From the NCBI GenBank assembly GCA_030248065.1, contig JASAMV010006042.1, positions 1 to 64,000 on the forward strand: DNA of 64,000 bases, given 5' to 3'. This DNA comes from Rhynchonema sp. JSB1_4. Its lineage: Eukaryota; Nematoda; Chromadorea; Monhysterida; Xyalidae. The notes beneath the pieces were generated by a model. That model was given only the letters and a program-made list of their open reading frames with translations. It made no database searches and had not been told where the DNA came from. Every line of letters starts with the position of its first letter. Position 1 is the stretch's first letter. Of the stretch, positions 1 to 11,600 are shown in pieces. The translations under genes were made by a program, and so were the position numbers.

Positions 1-777
1 AAAATTCGGAGAAATTCCGATTTTTTTTGACAAATGCGTTTATGAATCGATGCGTCAAAATTACATGCGATCCGAGTTTGTTTTGTAATTTGCTGAAAAC
101 AGCTGCGTTTCTGCTACCAGAATTTGCATTTGTCGTACTTTCACAGCATCATTATCATGTACATAGAAAAGCCGCAGACAAGGATAAATTTGGTGACCAG
201 GAAATGGCCAAAAAATGGGGACCAGTCACAATTGAGCAAACTTCTCTCAAAACTGGTTGTGTATCAAAAATTGCAACCAGTGCGAAAGATTATGCTGGTG
301 ATGGGGCTTTTTGTCCGCTTTGATGGTTTGCCTTTATTCGGATTGCAAGTGGTCCAAAAATACACCTGAAAAAATTTTCGTCAAATTTGAGTCTTCTTGG
401 CAGCATAGCACGAGTTATGGCAGTGCCATCGGGTTGAATGTAGCATCAAATAAAAGCCCAAGCGTTTGCGAAGAAACCAAGTTAATCGGTATAGCAAGAA
501 CTCATGCAACGCACCAAATATTCAAGTTTATTGTGTGGGGGTCGGTGCCCAACTTTTCAACTTTGGGCCGCCGGGCTCAGACAGGCATCTGGTATGGGAA
601 ATAAGATTTTGCCTGTGAGCATTGTACCAAGCCCAATTAATGTGCCAAGTTTTCATGGCAACCGGTGCAGGTCGTTTCGTTATGATTTTATGCCTTTAAT
701 GTTTATTAATCTCGATGATGTTGCACGCAGTACAACGAATTAATTACAGTAAATCGTGCTTCATTGCGCTTCTACAG
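1..777. other. Intron sequence left of the first visible myosin exon
   Basis: This stretch lies upstream of the first visible exon of the first myosin gene and ends in the splice acceptor TCTACAG at 771-777. All frames are broken by stops within short distances. I see no RNA gene and no repeat in it. Confidence 0.6.
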
Positions 778-3700
778 GAATCGGAAGAGGCGCTGGCCAA
801 AGAGGAGCAACTACGCAAGGACACCGAGGCCGCCAACGAAGCTCTGATACACGAAACTGAGGAGCTGACGAAACAGAACGAGCAATTTGCTGCCGGTTAC
901 AGGGAGGCTGATGAGCGCATGAACAAATACAGTGACAAGAAAAACAAATCCGAGAAGAAAATAAGGTAGAGATAAAATATGCTCAGACCCGTTTGAAGAC
1001 GAGACCACAATTTTGAATGTTACAGGCAGCCGAAAGCACGATCTCAATGCTTGAAGGCGAGTGCAGCAGCGCCGGATCGGCCAAGAAACGAATGGAGGCC
1101 GAAGCCGAAAAATACAAACAGCAACTGCAGGATCTCGAAATGAACGCAACAAAAGGGCGACTCTGACACCAAGGCCAAGGAGCACCAGGCCCGCTCCTTG
1201 CAGGTGACGTCGGTGTATAATGCTAGACAATTAAGTGCTCATCAAACGTATAAAGGAAATACAAGGACGAACTGCAAGTCCAAGACGACGCGCTGTCGGA
1301 GCTTCGCAAAGAGTCCAAGCACCAGGAAGAGATTGGCCGCAAATTGTCCGAGGATCTACAGGCCGCTGAGGACAAGGTGAGAAATAAGAATTCCGAAGCA
1401 CTGAATAATTGATTAAAGTCGTAACCAGATGATTTGATTCGCAGGTCAACCACCTGAACAAAGTTAGATCCAAGGTCGAGCAGAGTTTGGAGGAGATGGA
1501 GGATGTGCTTGAACGAGAGCGTCGTGGTGGTCAAGACACCAGCAAGTCGAAGCGCAAGATGGAAGGAGAGTTGAAGGTCGCCCATGAAACATTCGACGAA
1601 CTGACGCGCCAGAAGGCTGATGTTGAGAACAGCTTGAAAAAGTACGCGGGTGCTAAATCGGCAGTTTCATTATCTGTCAGTGAATACGTTGGGTTCGAAT
1701 TGCCGGGAATTCTCATGCAGGAAGGACGCCGAGATCAATAACGTCTCGTCGCGCCTTGAAGACGAAACATCAGCTGTGGCCAAGCTGCAGCGCCAGATCA
1801 AGGAGACCCAGAACCGCATCGCTGAGTGCGAAGAGGAGCTCGAATCGGAGCGTGTCTCTCGCGGCAAAGTCCGTATTGCCCTTTGTTTCATTGTTAACTT
1901 CACATTCTAGCATCTTGTCCGTGAAAACATTTTTCTCAAGTTACTCTGTTCCAGGCTGACCGTGCCAAGTCGGATCTGCAGCGTGAGATCGACGAGATGC
2001 ACGAGCGCTTGGATGAGGCAGGCGGTGTGACCTCAGCTCAACATGAAGTAAGTCATCGACAAGGGCGAGACGTTAACAACCAAAAACAATAATTTGAAGC
2101 CAATTCTGTCTACACGTAATACAGATCAACAAACGCCGCGAAGCCGAACTGTCGAAACTGCGCCGCGAACTTGACGAGTGCTCGATGTCGCACGAGAACC
2201 AACTTGGTGGTCTGCGCAAGAAGCACAATGACTCGGTTGCCGAGATGGCTGATCAGCTCGACCAACTGCAGAAACAGAAGTCCAAGTATGTATGTGTATG
2301 TTTTGCAATGATGATTAGAATCTGCAGTTAAGGACTGTATCAACCTTCTGGCAAAGCCAAGTCAAGTTCATTGAATAGCAAGTTTGGTCTCAAAATGTGT
2401 GCAGCACTTATTATACTCATTGTTCAGGATCGAAAAAGACAAGGCCAGCATGGCCCGAGAGATTGAAGACATGCACGCCACCGTTGATCAGGAGTCGAAG
2501 GCACGTGCCAACCTCGATAAGATCGTCAAGCAGCTCGAACTGCAGTGCTCGGACTTGGAGGTTCGTTTCTACTGCTCGTTGACTTATCATAAAAAGTGAC
2601 GGAAACGCAACCAATGTGCATTTAGACCAAGTGCGATGACCAAGGTCGTCAACTGCAAGACTTCGGATCGCACAGAAACCGTCTACAGAATGAGAACACT
2701 GATTTGGCCCGCCAGCTGGAGGAGAACGAATCTCAGGCGAGCTATACTTTTCGTTATCCTAAGTGCCACAAGAAAAATGTGAGCACTCAGCAGAGCAGAA
2801 GTGAAACAACAACACTGTGCGCAGCATCTTCAGGTTGCCCTATTGCAACGTCTGAAGAGCCAGATGACCGCTCAGTTGGAAGAGGTGAAACGAGCAGCTG
2901 ATGAGGAAGCACGCGAACGCCAGTCGTTGTCAGCGCACTCGAAGAACCTGCTGCACGAGTGCGATCAGATTCGTGACCGTGTCGATGAGGAGAACGAGGC
3001 CAAAAACGAAGTATTGCGCCATCTGTCCAAGGCCAACGCCGAGATTCAAGAGTGGCGCGCCAAGTTTGAAAATGAGGGTACGCCACATTACAAAACCCAC
3101 TTCACGTACATACTAATGCACTGCTTATGGACTGTTCAACTACTGGAATTGCAGGTCTATTGCGCGGCGAAGAGCTTGAAGATGCCAAACGTAAACTGGC
3201 ACAAAAATTGTCTGAAGTCCAGGACTCTTTGGACGCTGTCAACGGCAAGATCGTCAACTTGGAAAAACAACGCGCGCGCCAGCTCGGAGAACTTGATGAT
3301 GCCCACGTAAGTGCAAGAAGGGACAACAAGAATGCGCGAATACGCACCTACTGGACATTCATATCTAATTTGAGGTCGAGATTGAGCGCGTGGTTTCGCT
3401 GGCTGCTTCGCTGGAGAAGAAACAGAAAGGCTTCGACAAGACCTGCGACGAGTGGCGTCACAAGCACGATGACCTGTCCGCTGAATTGGACGCCAGTCAA
3501 CGTGAAGCTCGCAGCGTCGGCACCGAAGTGTACAAATTGAAGAACCACAACGACGAGCTTCTGGAGCATGTTGGTCTGCTTGCGGTTTACGTGCACGCTA
3601 CGCATACAAAGGTAATAGTAAACCAATAAATACACTGCACTCTGGCTTCAGATGGAAGGACTGCGTCGCGAGAACAAGAACTTGGCGCAAGAAATCAAGG

Positions 3701-6290
3701 ATCTGGCCGACCAACTCAGCGAGGGCGGCCGCACTGTGCATGAAATGCAGAAGATGGTGCGCCGTCTGGAAGTCGAGAAAGAGGAGCTTCACGTTTGTAC
3801 ATGCAGCCATTTCTGTATTCGCGGAGTAATTCCACAAAGGGGAATCAAGTATTCGACGAAACCAAATGTTTCAGCAAGCTTTGGATGAGGCCGAGGCTGC
3901 CCTGGAGCAGGAGGAAGCGAAAGTCATCCGCACCCAAGCAGAAGTCGCTCAGGTCCGCCAGGAAATTGAGAAACGAATTGCCGAGAAGGAAGAGGAATTC
4001 GAGAGCACTCGCAAGAACCACCAGCGTGCATTGGAGTCCATGCAGGTTGAACTGAATGTAAAACACCTGAGCTCTAGCAAAACAGCGTAATACAGAATTT
4101 ATTTAGGCCAGCCTAGAATCCGAATCCCGTGGTCGCGGCGAACTGCAACGCGTCAAGAAGAAGCTGGAGGGCGACATCAACGAGCTGGAGATTGCCTTGG
4201 ACCACGCCAACAAAGCCAACTCGGACGCTCAGAAAAACCTACGCAAATGCCAGGTTGGTGCCTTAAGGTCGGTTTATACTCTGACTGCCCGGCAGTAGCA
4301 GTCAGAAATTTGTGACTACCCGTTCGTTCAACTCATTAACAGAGCAAGAACAGTAGACGGCAGGCAGCGAGCAATGGACAGAGCGGAACAGGCAATCACT
4401 ACAAGCAATCACTGCTTTGCCGTGCACTTCTGCGTGGTAGTGACTTCTCCGGATTTTGACTTCTACTTCCCGGAAGTCAGAAGTATAAATCGACCTTTAG
4501 TGGACAGGGTGCATGTAGGTATACATCTGTTCAGTGGACCGGTTCAAATCCATCGGTCTTTCAGGAACAGATCAAGGAGACTCAAATGGCAGTAGAGGAG
4601 GAACAACGCCACAAGGACGACATGAAAGAGCAGTTCAACACCAGCGAACGTCGTTTGTCTGTCCTCGTCTCTGAGTGTGACGATCTCCGCACTCAGGCAG
4701 ACGCAGTAAGTTCGCAATAGCCTTGCAATTGCCAGAATACTGCTACGTTCAGATTAAAATTGCATCACAATTGCAACATGGAGGAGCTATTTCTTGATCT
4801 CAGGCCGATCGGTCACGCAAACAAGCCGAATTCGAAGCGCACGAGGCGCGCGACCAATCCAACGAACTGTCCTCGCACAACGCCAACCTACAAGCGCAGA
4901 AACGCAAGGCCGAATCAGAACTTGCTGCCATGCACGTGAGTGGCATGTTGAACATCTATAGTTTGTAATGTCGCAATACACATTTTGTTATAATCGTGAT
5001 GGGGAACAAGAGCGTTATGAAGACCAGACTTGAAGAAAGAAGCACCTTCAGAGTGATCTTGACGACACACTGAATGAGCTGAAGAACGCCGACGAGAACG
5101 CTAAGAAGGCGATGGCAGACGCGGCTCGGTTGGCAGAAGAGCTGCGCCAGGAGCAGGAACACTCCATGCACCAGGAGCGTATGCGCAAGGGACTTGAACA
5201 GCAAATCAAGGACATGCAAGTCCGGCTGGATGAGGCCGAAGCTGCAGCGCTCAAGGGCGGAAAGAAGGTACAGTATAGAGAACAGGGCACTTGAAACATC
5301 TAACATTGATCATGACGCAAAACAAGTGATTCGATCGTTTCAGGTGATTGCCAAACTCGAGCAGCGCATGCGGGAACTTGAGGTGGAACTTGATGGTGAA
5401 CAACGACGACACTCCGAGACCAGCAAGGGCGTAGCACGCGAGGAGAGACGTGTGCGGGAACTGCAGTTCCAGGTACATAATCTTAGTTAACGAAGTGACT
5501 GACCGTCTAACGAAGCGTTAGAGGTCATTTTGAAACGTCGCCTGAGTTCAAGTTTCGACTTCATGTGCACTTGCAGATTGACGAAACGAAGAAGAACGGT
5601 GATCGGTTGACGGATCTCGTTGACAAGCTGCAGCAGAAACTCAAGATTTCCAAACGCCAGGTCGAAGAAGCGGTAAGTGGAAATGCAGAATATTATTTCT
5701 GCTATGTTTTAAATAAACATCAGAATGGAACTAGCCTGCATGTACACCAGGTGGTGGAGCACATTATGTAATTACAGGAAGAAGTTGCAACGGCCAACCT
5801 GCAGAAATACCGTCAACTGCAGCATCAGCTTGAAGATGCTGAGGAACGCGCTGAGCAGGTTTGTTCATGAGAGCAAATAAGTGTTCAAAATCGTGAACTT
5901 ACATGCAAATTATCCGCAATTCACAATTACGTGTTGACCTAAATAACAATTCCGGAATAGTTAATGGGAAAAATTACCCAAAAAAACGGAATGATACATC
6001 AGGATTTTGTCGTTTTTGGTCAGCATTTTTGTCAGAACTGCATGTAGAACTGATGTCTGATCTAATGTCTACATGATGTGAAAAACATCGTGCTATTGAG
6101 GTTCAACCGTTTCGTAAAGATATTTCAAAAATTTCGCATGGGGTATGACCGGACAACTCCGGTACTTACATTGCAGGCCGAGAACGGCTTGTCGAAGCTG
6201 CGAGCCCGCGGACGTAGCACGGCCAGCATGGTGCCTTTGGGAAGCAGCCCATCAGCCGTGTTTCGCAGCAGCAGCCGCGCTGACTTCTAA
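778..6290 (+). CDS. Muscle myosin heavy chain (UNC-54/MYO-3 type), 3' part: S2 and light meromyosin rod
   Basis: Coiled-coil rod of a class II muscle myosin, which assembles thick filaments in the sarcomere. The motor end lies outside the window. Exons: 778-965, 1026-1203, 1266-1376, 1445-1641, 1721-1868, 1955-2047, 2125-2285, 2428-2560, 2626-2736, 2834-3077, 3155-3306, 3375-3569, 3652-3792, 3875-4045, 4107-4253, 4565-4705, 4804-4935, 5052-5267, 5344-5472, 5577-5672, 5778-5858, 6177-6290. They give about 1090 residues of nearly unbroken heptads, close to a full rod, with family landmarks such as [20 protein letters not shown] (exon 15) and [15 protein letters not shown] (exon 18). The tail after the last heptad is Ser/Arg-rich and ends RADF, as in nematode UNC-54. 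The intron at 2737 starts with GC. Oddities: the first junction (965/1026) does not keep frame, and exon 2 needs one base fewer in the AAAA run at 1151-1154. I infer sequence error rather than a pseudogene, because the other 20 exons are intact. Confidence 0.93.
4266..4496. mobile_element. MITE in a myosin rod intron, TTA target duplication
   Basis: A 231-base element with terminal inverted repeats AGGTCGGTTTATAC at the left and, reverse complemented, AGGTCGATTTATAC at the right. It is flanked by TTA on both sides (4263-4265 and 4497-4499). The element holds no gene. The three-base T-A rich duplication suggests the PIF/Harbinger type, which is an inference. It explains why this intron (4254-4564) is longer than its neighbours. 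Confidence 0.75.
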
Positions 6291-6980
6291 ACCACCACCA
6301 ACAATAGTGACACGAGATCCAACATAAAATAGCGATAAACCTGTTGATAATTTTGGTGCAGTAATAGTACGTTAGCTCTTGATACAGAAGTAGTTCTTGC
6401 CATAAAAACTTAAGTTTAGCTTCTACTTTGTTTTCGTGTAATCTTTGTTTCGTATTCCTTACAAATGAGCCGCGTAGGAATATACATTATGTTGTATGCC
6501 AGTTATACACACTGAGCCCTTCAGAAAGCCACGGAGAACACATTTGCGTAAGCAGTTTCCACTCTGTGAATGTTTGTTTGCCGCACCGTATATGTCATGG
6601 CAGGCGAATAAACTGAGCATCACACTTCGTTCAATACTGGAAATGAAAAAAGTCGATCGCAGCCGTTCACACACATTTCATATTCACTAAATAACAAGGC
6701 AGTATCATTACAGGTCATGCTACCCGCTAAAAGCATTCGCTTTTTTGTGAGATGAACAAGTGAGTGTCTCCGCACTCTTGAAAGAAGTTGTATTGGGCTA
6801 CACGGTGCCGGTAACAGTTACACACTACATATTTGACTGAGTCAACGATGAAATAAAATCTCATATCACATATTTTCTTCAAAAATCCTTTTTTGAATCT
6901 TAGAATAGTGCCCACTGCTGCTGTTTTCATCGCCAGACACATGTTTGTCTCGCACGACCGACTGCAGTTCAGCACACATA
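6291..6980. other. 3' untranslated region and spacer after the first myosin gene
   Basis: No coding feature is visible. The first part should be the 3' UTR, ending near the AATAAA at 6607-6612. The rest, up to the MITE at 6981, is unremarkable spacer. Confidence 0.5.
6607..6612 (+). terminator. Candidate poly(A) signal of the first myosin gene
   Basis: AATAAA lies 317 bases after the stop codon at 6288-6290. It is the first canonical hexamer downstream of the gene on this strand. A longer 3' UTR is not excluded. Confidence 0.5.
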
Positions 6981-7167
6981 AAGGCAAACTACACCAACAC
7001 GAGCCCGATTTCCTAGGTGGTGTGTGTTCAAAACGAATAGAAAGAGAAAATCATCATGCCCCATTTGTATTCTTCAACGTGTCACATTTCCCAAATCAGC
7101 AGCCACGTCTGAATGTTTCACCATTCTGCAAGCTGCGAAATCGAGCTCATGTTGGTGTAGTTTGCCT
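6981..7167 (+). mobile_element. MITE family 1, copy a
   Basis: A 187-base element with inverted ends AAGGCAAACTACACC and its complement, then the inner arm ACACGAGCCCGATTTC. The same sequence occurs at 14744-14932 (inverted), 22181-22366 and 42921-43109. The shared interior includes CCCAAATCAGCAGCCACG. There is no coding capacity. Foldback element 7175-7786 begins only 7 bases to the right. Confidence 0.85.
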
Positions 7168-7174
7168 ATACAAT

Positions 7175-7786
7175 GGGTGATATTTTCGAAACGGTGTAAA
7201 GGTCAGTTGGGTGTAAAAGGTCGGTGGAAAGCTCGGCGCGAGAAAGTTCAGTGTAAGCTCGGCGTAGGCTTGAAACATTGCACGCTGAGCAAGCAGCAGA
7301 CGCGCGTTTCTAAACGAAAGGTCAACTTTGACGATTTGCTGTGCAAGCGTAAAGCGTTTGTTTGCAATCTGGTTGATTTAAGCTGGTTGCACAAACGTTT
7401 TAAAGGAATATTTGTAAGTTACCTAACATTTCGCCGCAAGGCTGTTGAGAAATTGAACATTCATTGACGGCGGTGCCAAAAATTTTGACGTCACTAACTG
7501 ATCGCATCACGAAATCAAAACGACTCCATGAAAGGTTACGAAATTCATACATATCGTTTAAAAACGCTTGTGCAACCAGCCTAAACAAAGAATATTGCAA
7601 ACAAACGCTTTATGCTTGCACAGCAAATCGTCAAAGTTGACCTTTCGTTTAGAAACGCGCGTCTGCTGCTTGCTCAGCGTGCAATGTTTCAAGCTTACGC
7701 CGAGCTTACACGGAACTGTCTCACACCGAGCTTTCCACCGACCGTTACACCCAACTGACCTTTACACCGTTTCGAAAGTATCACCC
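7175..7786. mobile_element. Foldback element, about 245-base arms
   Basis: Two long inverted arms, about 7175-7425 and 7535-7786, are nearly complementary over their whole length and separated by roughly 100 bases. Both start GGGTGATA and share inner blocks such as GCTGAGCAAGCAGCAGACGC. AAT flanks both ends (7172-7174 and 7787-7789), a possible three-base target duplication. Frames inside are shadows of the repeat. It lies between the two myosin genes. Confidence 0.8.
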
Positions 7787-8673
7787 AATGCCTAGCATGT
7801 TTTCCCTGCAACACAAGTCATTGGTTCCGTTTCGACCATAAGCAGAGCAAACTGATGTTGAACTTCGTTGGACCACCCACATGTAGACTCAGGGACCAAC
7901 GTAAGATGTGTGCCCGGTGAACTCACGTGTGTGCATCCAGTGCAGCAAGTGGAAGTGTACAAAGTAAATTTTACACCACCACATCTTTTGCACAAAAAGA
8001 GCAGTGTACAAAGCACGCTTGGCTTCAAAGCAGGATCACACTCAGAGGGTCACCACCGAGCACCAGCACTCAGCGCCGTTACCCACAATCTTACACAGCG
8101 TATGCCGCCAAATATAGACCGCTATGCACTGGTATTACCGCGATGCTGCAAGGCACTTGCCATGCGGAGTGCACCTAGCATTACACCGGCAGGCCAAACC
8201 AACTACTGTATGTTCGGTGCGCTGGCTGTCTAACGCTGGTGGGAGCGGTAGTCCACGACAGTGGCTTCACTCACACTGCGCTGGTTTATGACCAGAACTA
8301 ACTGGTATCTACTCCAGTCACCAGCATATATGTACATACTGTACGTATGTACATGTTGTGTAGAGTTTGGTGTTGTTGCTGCCTTTGGAGTGGAGAGTTT
8401 AACTTCGGCTTATACAGTAGTATGTACCTCTCAACTTATGTGCTGTCCGCTGTTTTGGACTTTAATGCACTACGTTCATTTTCTGTTCTGTTATGGAACA
8501 GTTCAGGATTTCATTCAATCATCATCTGTGACCCTAACCTTGCATAAGCTCAAGTATTTATCTTTTTCGAATCTGTACTTTTTATTTACCGCCCATGATA
8601 ATTGAAAGCACGTATTCAGCGCAATCTGCCCCGCGACAAGCACTTACGTTCGAGGGCTAACCAATAATCAACC
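7787..8673. other. Upstream region of the second myosin gene
   Basis: No coding feature is visible. The region should hold the promoter and 5' untranslated leader of the myosin gene starting at 8674. I see no convincing TATA box near the start and no clear trans-splice acceptor directly before the ATG. Confidence 0.45.
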
Positions 8674-11600
8674 ATGGATTACGAAAACGACCCCGGATGG
8701 CAGTACCTGCGTCTGTCGCTCGATGCACTGCTCAAGGAGCAGTCGAAGCCGTTCAACGCCAAAACGGCATGCTGGGTGCCCGACAAGGAGGAGGGCTTCA
8801 TACTCGCTGAAATCAAGTCGCAGAAAGGCGCTGAAACCGTCGTTATGCTCAAAGGAGGAGAGGTTGGACTGAAGGGCGAAACATTTTGGATAATGATCAT
8901 AGCTGAAGTCAACCTGCTTCACTGTGGGTTCCACCGGTCAGTCCGATCGTGTTACCCTTTCGTTTTGTTTCAAGAACACCGGCTCATCCATCTAATTACC
9001 AAGAACACAGCTTATACTGTAGTTCTATATTTTTCGATTTTGGTCTGTGTTGTCCAACGTCCACAATCGCGATCTTGAGCTGTGAAGAAACTGAACTGTT
9101 GAGAAACTCTGCTTTTTTCAAATTCTTTCGCAATAAGCTTCATTGAGTATAAAACCAAATGACCAGAGTACAAAAGAATTATACAGTATGTATTTCAACC
9201 TGGCCTTCGTCACTGTGTCAAAAGTCGTTGTTTAATGTAACCTTGATAATCAACTCGTTAGTGCCAATGGAAACTCGTTTGTTACGCAGAGCACCGTCAA
9301 AACTGATCTGATACAAGAAGTGAACCCGCCCAAGTTCACCAAGTGCGAAGACATGTCGAACATGTCGTTCTTGAACGAAGCCAGTGTGCTGTGGAACTTG
9401 CGCGATCGCTACCAGTCCATGTTGATCTACGTAAGTCCATGACTTGGGTTCAATGCTCTCCGAGCATTTGTTTTTTATGTATTGCTGAGTTTTCGAAAAT
9501 CACAACTTTATGTCAAGCTTGCGGTCACGTAAACGGTGAATGATACTGTGTCAATTTCAGACCTACTCTGGTCTGTTCTGCGTGGTGATCAACCCATACA
9601 AGCGTCTGCCGATTTATACCGATTCGGTGGCTCGCATCTACATGGGCAAACGAAAGACCGAGGTGCCACCGCATTTGTTCGCTGCTTCCGATGAGGCTTA
9701 CCGAAACATGATGCAAGGTAGAAAATTTAAAATAATCGAAACTGTTGGCGAATCGAATTAAGGAAGATCAAGCCAAACGACCAGACTGTCCACTCTCGCT
9801 CATGGCCTGAAGCCTGCCGTCAAAAGTTGATTTCAGACAACCAGTGTCAGTCCATGTTGATCACGGGCGAGTCTGGCGCCGGAAAGACCGAGAACACCAA
9901 GAAGGTCATTTCGTACTTCGCGTCCGTCGGTGCCGCTCAGGCCGAAGCTGCCGGTTTGTCGACTGGCGCCCACAAAGGACCGACCCTGGAGGAAAAGATC
10001 GTGCAGACCAACCCCGTGCTGGAAGCGTTCGGTAACGCCAAGACCGTCCGAAACAACAACTCGTCGCGATTCGGTAAATTCATTCGAATCCACTTCAGCA
10101 AGGACGGACGTGTCGCCGGTTGCGATATCGAGCATTGTGAGTAATCTTTTTACGATAATTTGCAAAACATTTTGTGGCTTTCACAGTTACAGTGAACAAT
10201 TTTTGAGATACATGTAGTCCGTTCGAATGTACATGTGAGTAACGAATGACAAATCCCTGGACATTAACAAAATGCAAATGGCATTCAAATTAAATGTAAG
10301 AAGTTTGTAGATCTGCTGGAAAAATCACGTGTGATCCGTCAGGCCCCTGGTGAGCGAGCATATCACATGTTCTACCAACTGATGTCCGGATTCCAGCCGG
10401 ATCTGAAGGTTAGCATGTGCAGCTTAAGGCATTGAGATCAAATAAAAGAACGACAACCTCATTAACATTGCAACACAATGTTGCCACAAGTTGTGACGTT
10501 CCAGGGCAAACTCGGCTTCGACAAAGAACCGAAAGACTATTGGTACGTCAACCAGGCCGAAACCACCATTCCGGGCGTTGACGATAAAGAAGAATTCGAG
10601 ATGACCGACGTTAGTGCATTGCCGATTTTAGTGTTTTTATGCAAACGCACATTCCATTTTCGAAAAGTTGCTCAATGAGGACTTCAAATCGAACACCGTT
10701 ACAGGAGGCGTTCGACATTCTGAACTTCTCGAAAGATGAGAAGTTTGACGTCTACCGTCTGTGCTCTGCTATTGTCCACATGGGGGAGATGCAGTTCAAG
10801 CAGCGCGGTGAGCAGGCTGAGCCCGATGGCAAAGACGGTAGGTTGAAAGCAGCGTATTCTGATATTCTGCGTTCCCGGGTTAAGCAAGTGCCGACGACTG
10901 ATGTGCAGCAACCGGTCAGTGTAAATGCAAGAAAGTTCTATAATGTAATTGAAAGTCACAAATACAACAAAACCATGCCTTAAAATGTGATGGGCATGTG
11001 GCACGGCAGAACGAAAGTCAGTTGAAAGTCACAAATACAACAAAACCATGCCTTAAAATGTGATGGGTATGTGGCACGGCAGAACGAAAGTCAGTTGGTT
11101 ACAGTGTAAGGCCGCTTTCACAATCAACCGTTTTTCCGTTAAACCGTTAAACCGTTTTTCCGTTAAACCGTTTTCCGGTAAACCGTTTTTCCGGTGAACC
11201 GGTGGTTGCTTTCACAATCAAACCGTTTTTCCGTTAAACCGTTGACTATTATACCGTTTTTCCGTTAAACCGTTTTTCCGGTGGGTTGTCTGAAATGGTG
11301 CTTTCACAATCAACCGTTTTCCGGTTTTCCGTTAAACCGTTGTTTTGCATTTTTCAGGACTGACGTTGTTGTCCCTTGTTTGATAACGGTAATATTGTTT
11401 GGAATATGTTCAACAAGTAATAAAGTGCATGACGCCCGGAAGTCGTCACGTTTTTCATCGTTTTTTCATACGCAGTACTACGTGACATTATAACATTGGA
11501 CCATTTTCTATATTCGAAACATTTAATATGGAACATAACAGCTTGGGTTAGAACCCGTCAACGAACACAGAGCTTTGACAGAAAACAAACATGGGTTGAA

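Noticed and set aside
8674..9078. Single-exon reading of the second myosin's first exon to 134 residues
   Set aside because: Conservation with UNC-54 stops at 8862, where a GT donor lies. The frame after it is intron.
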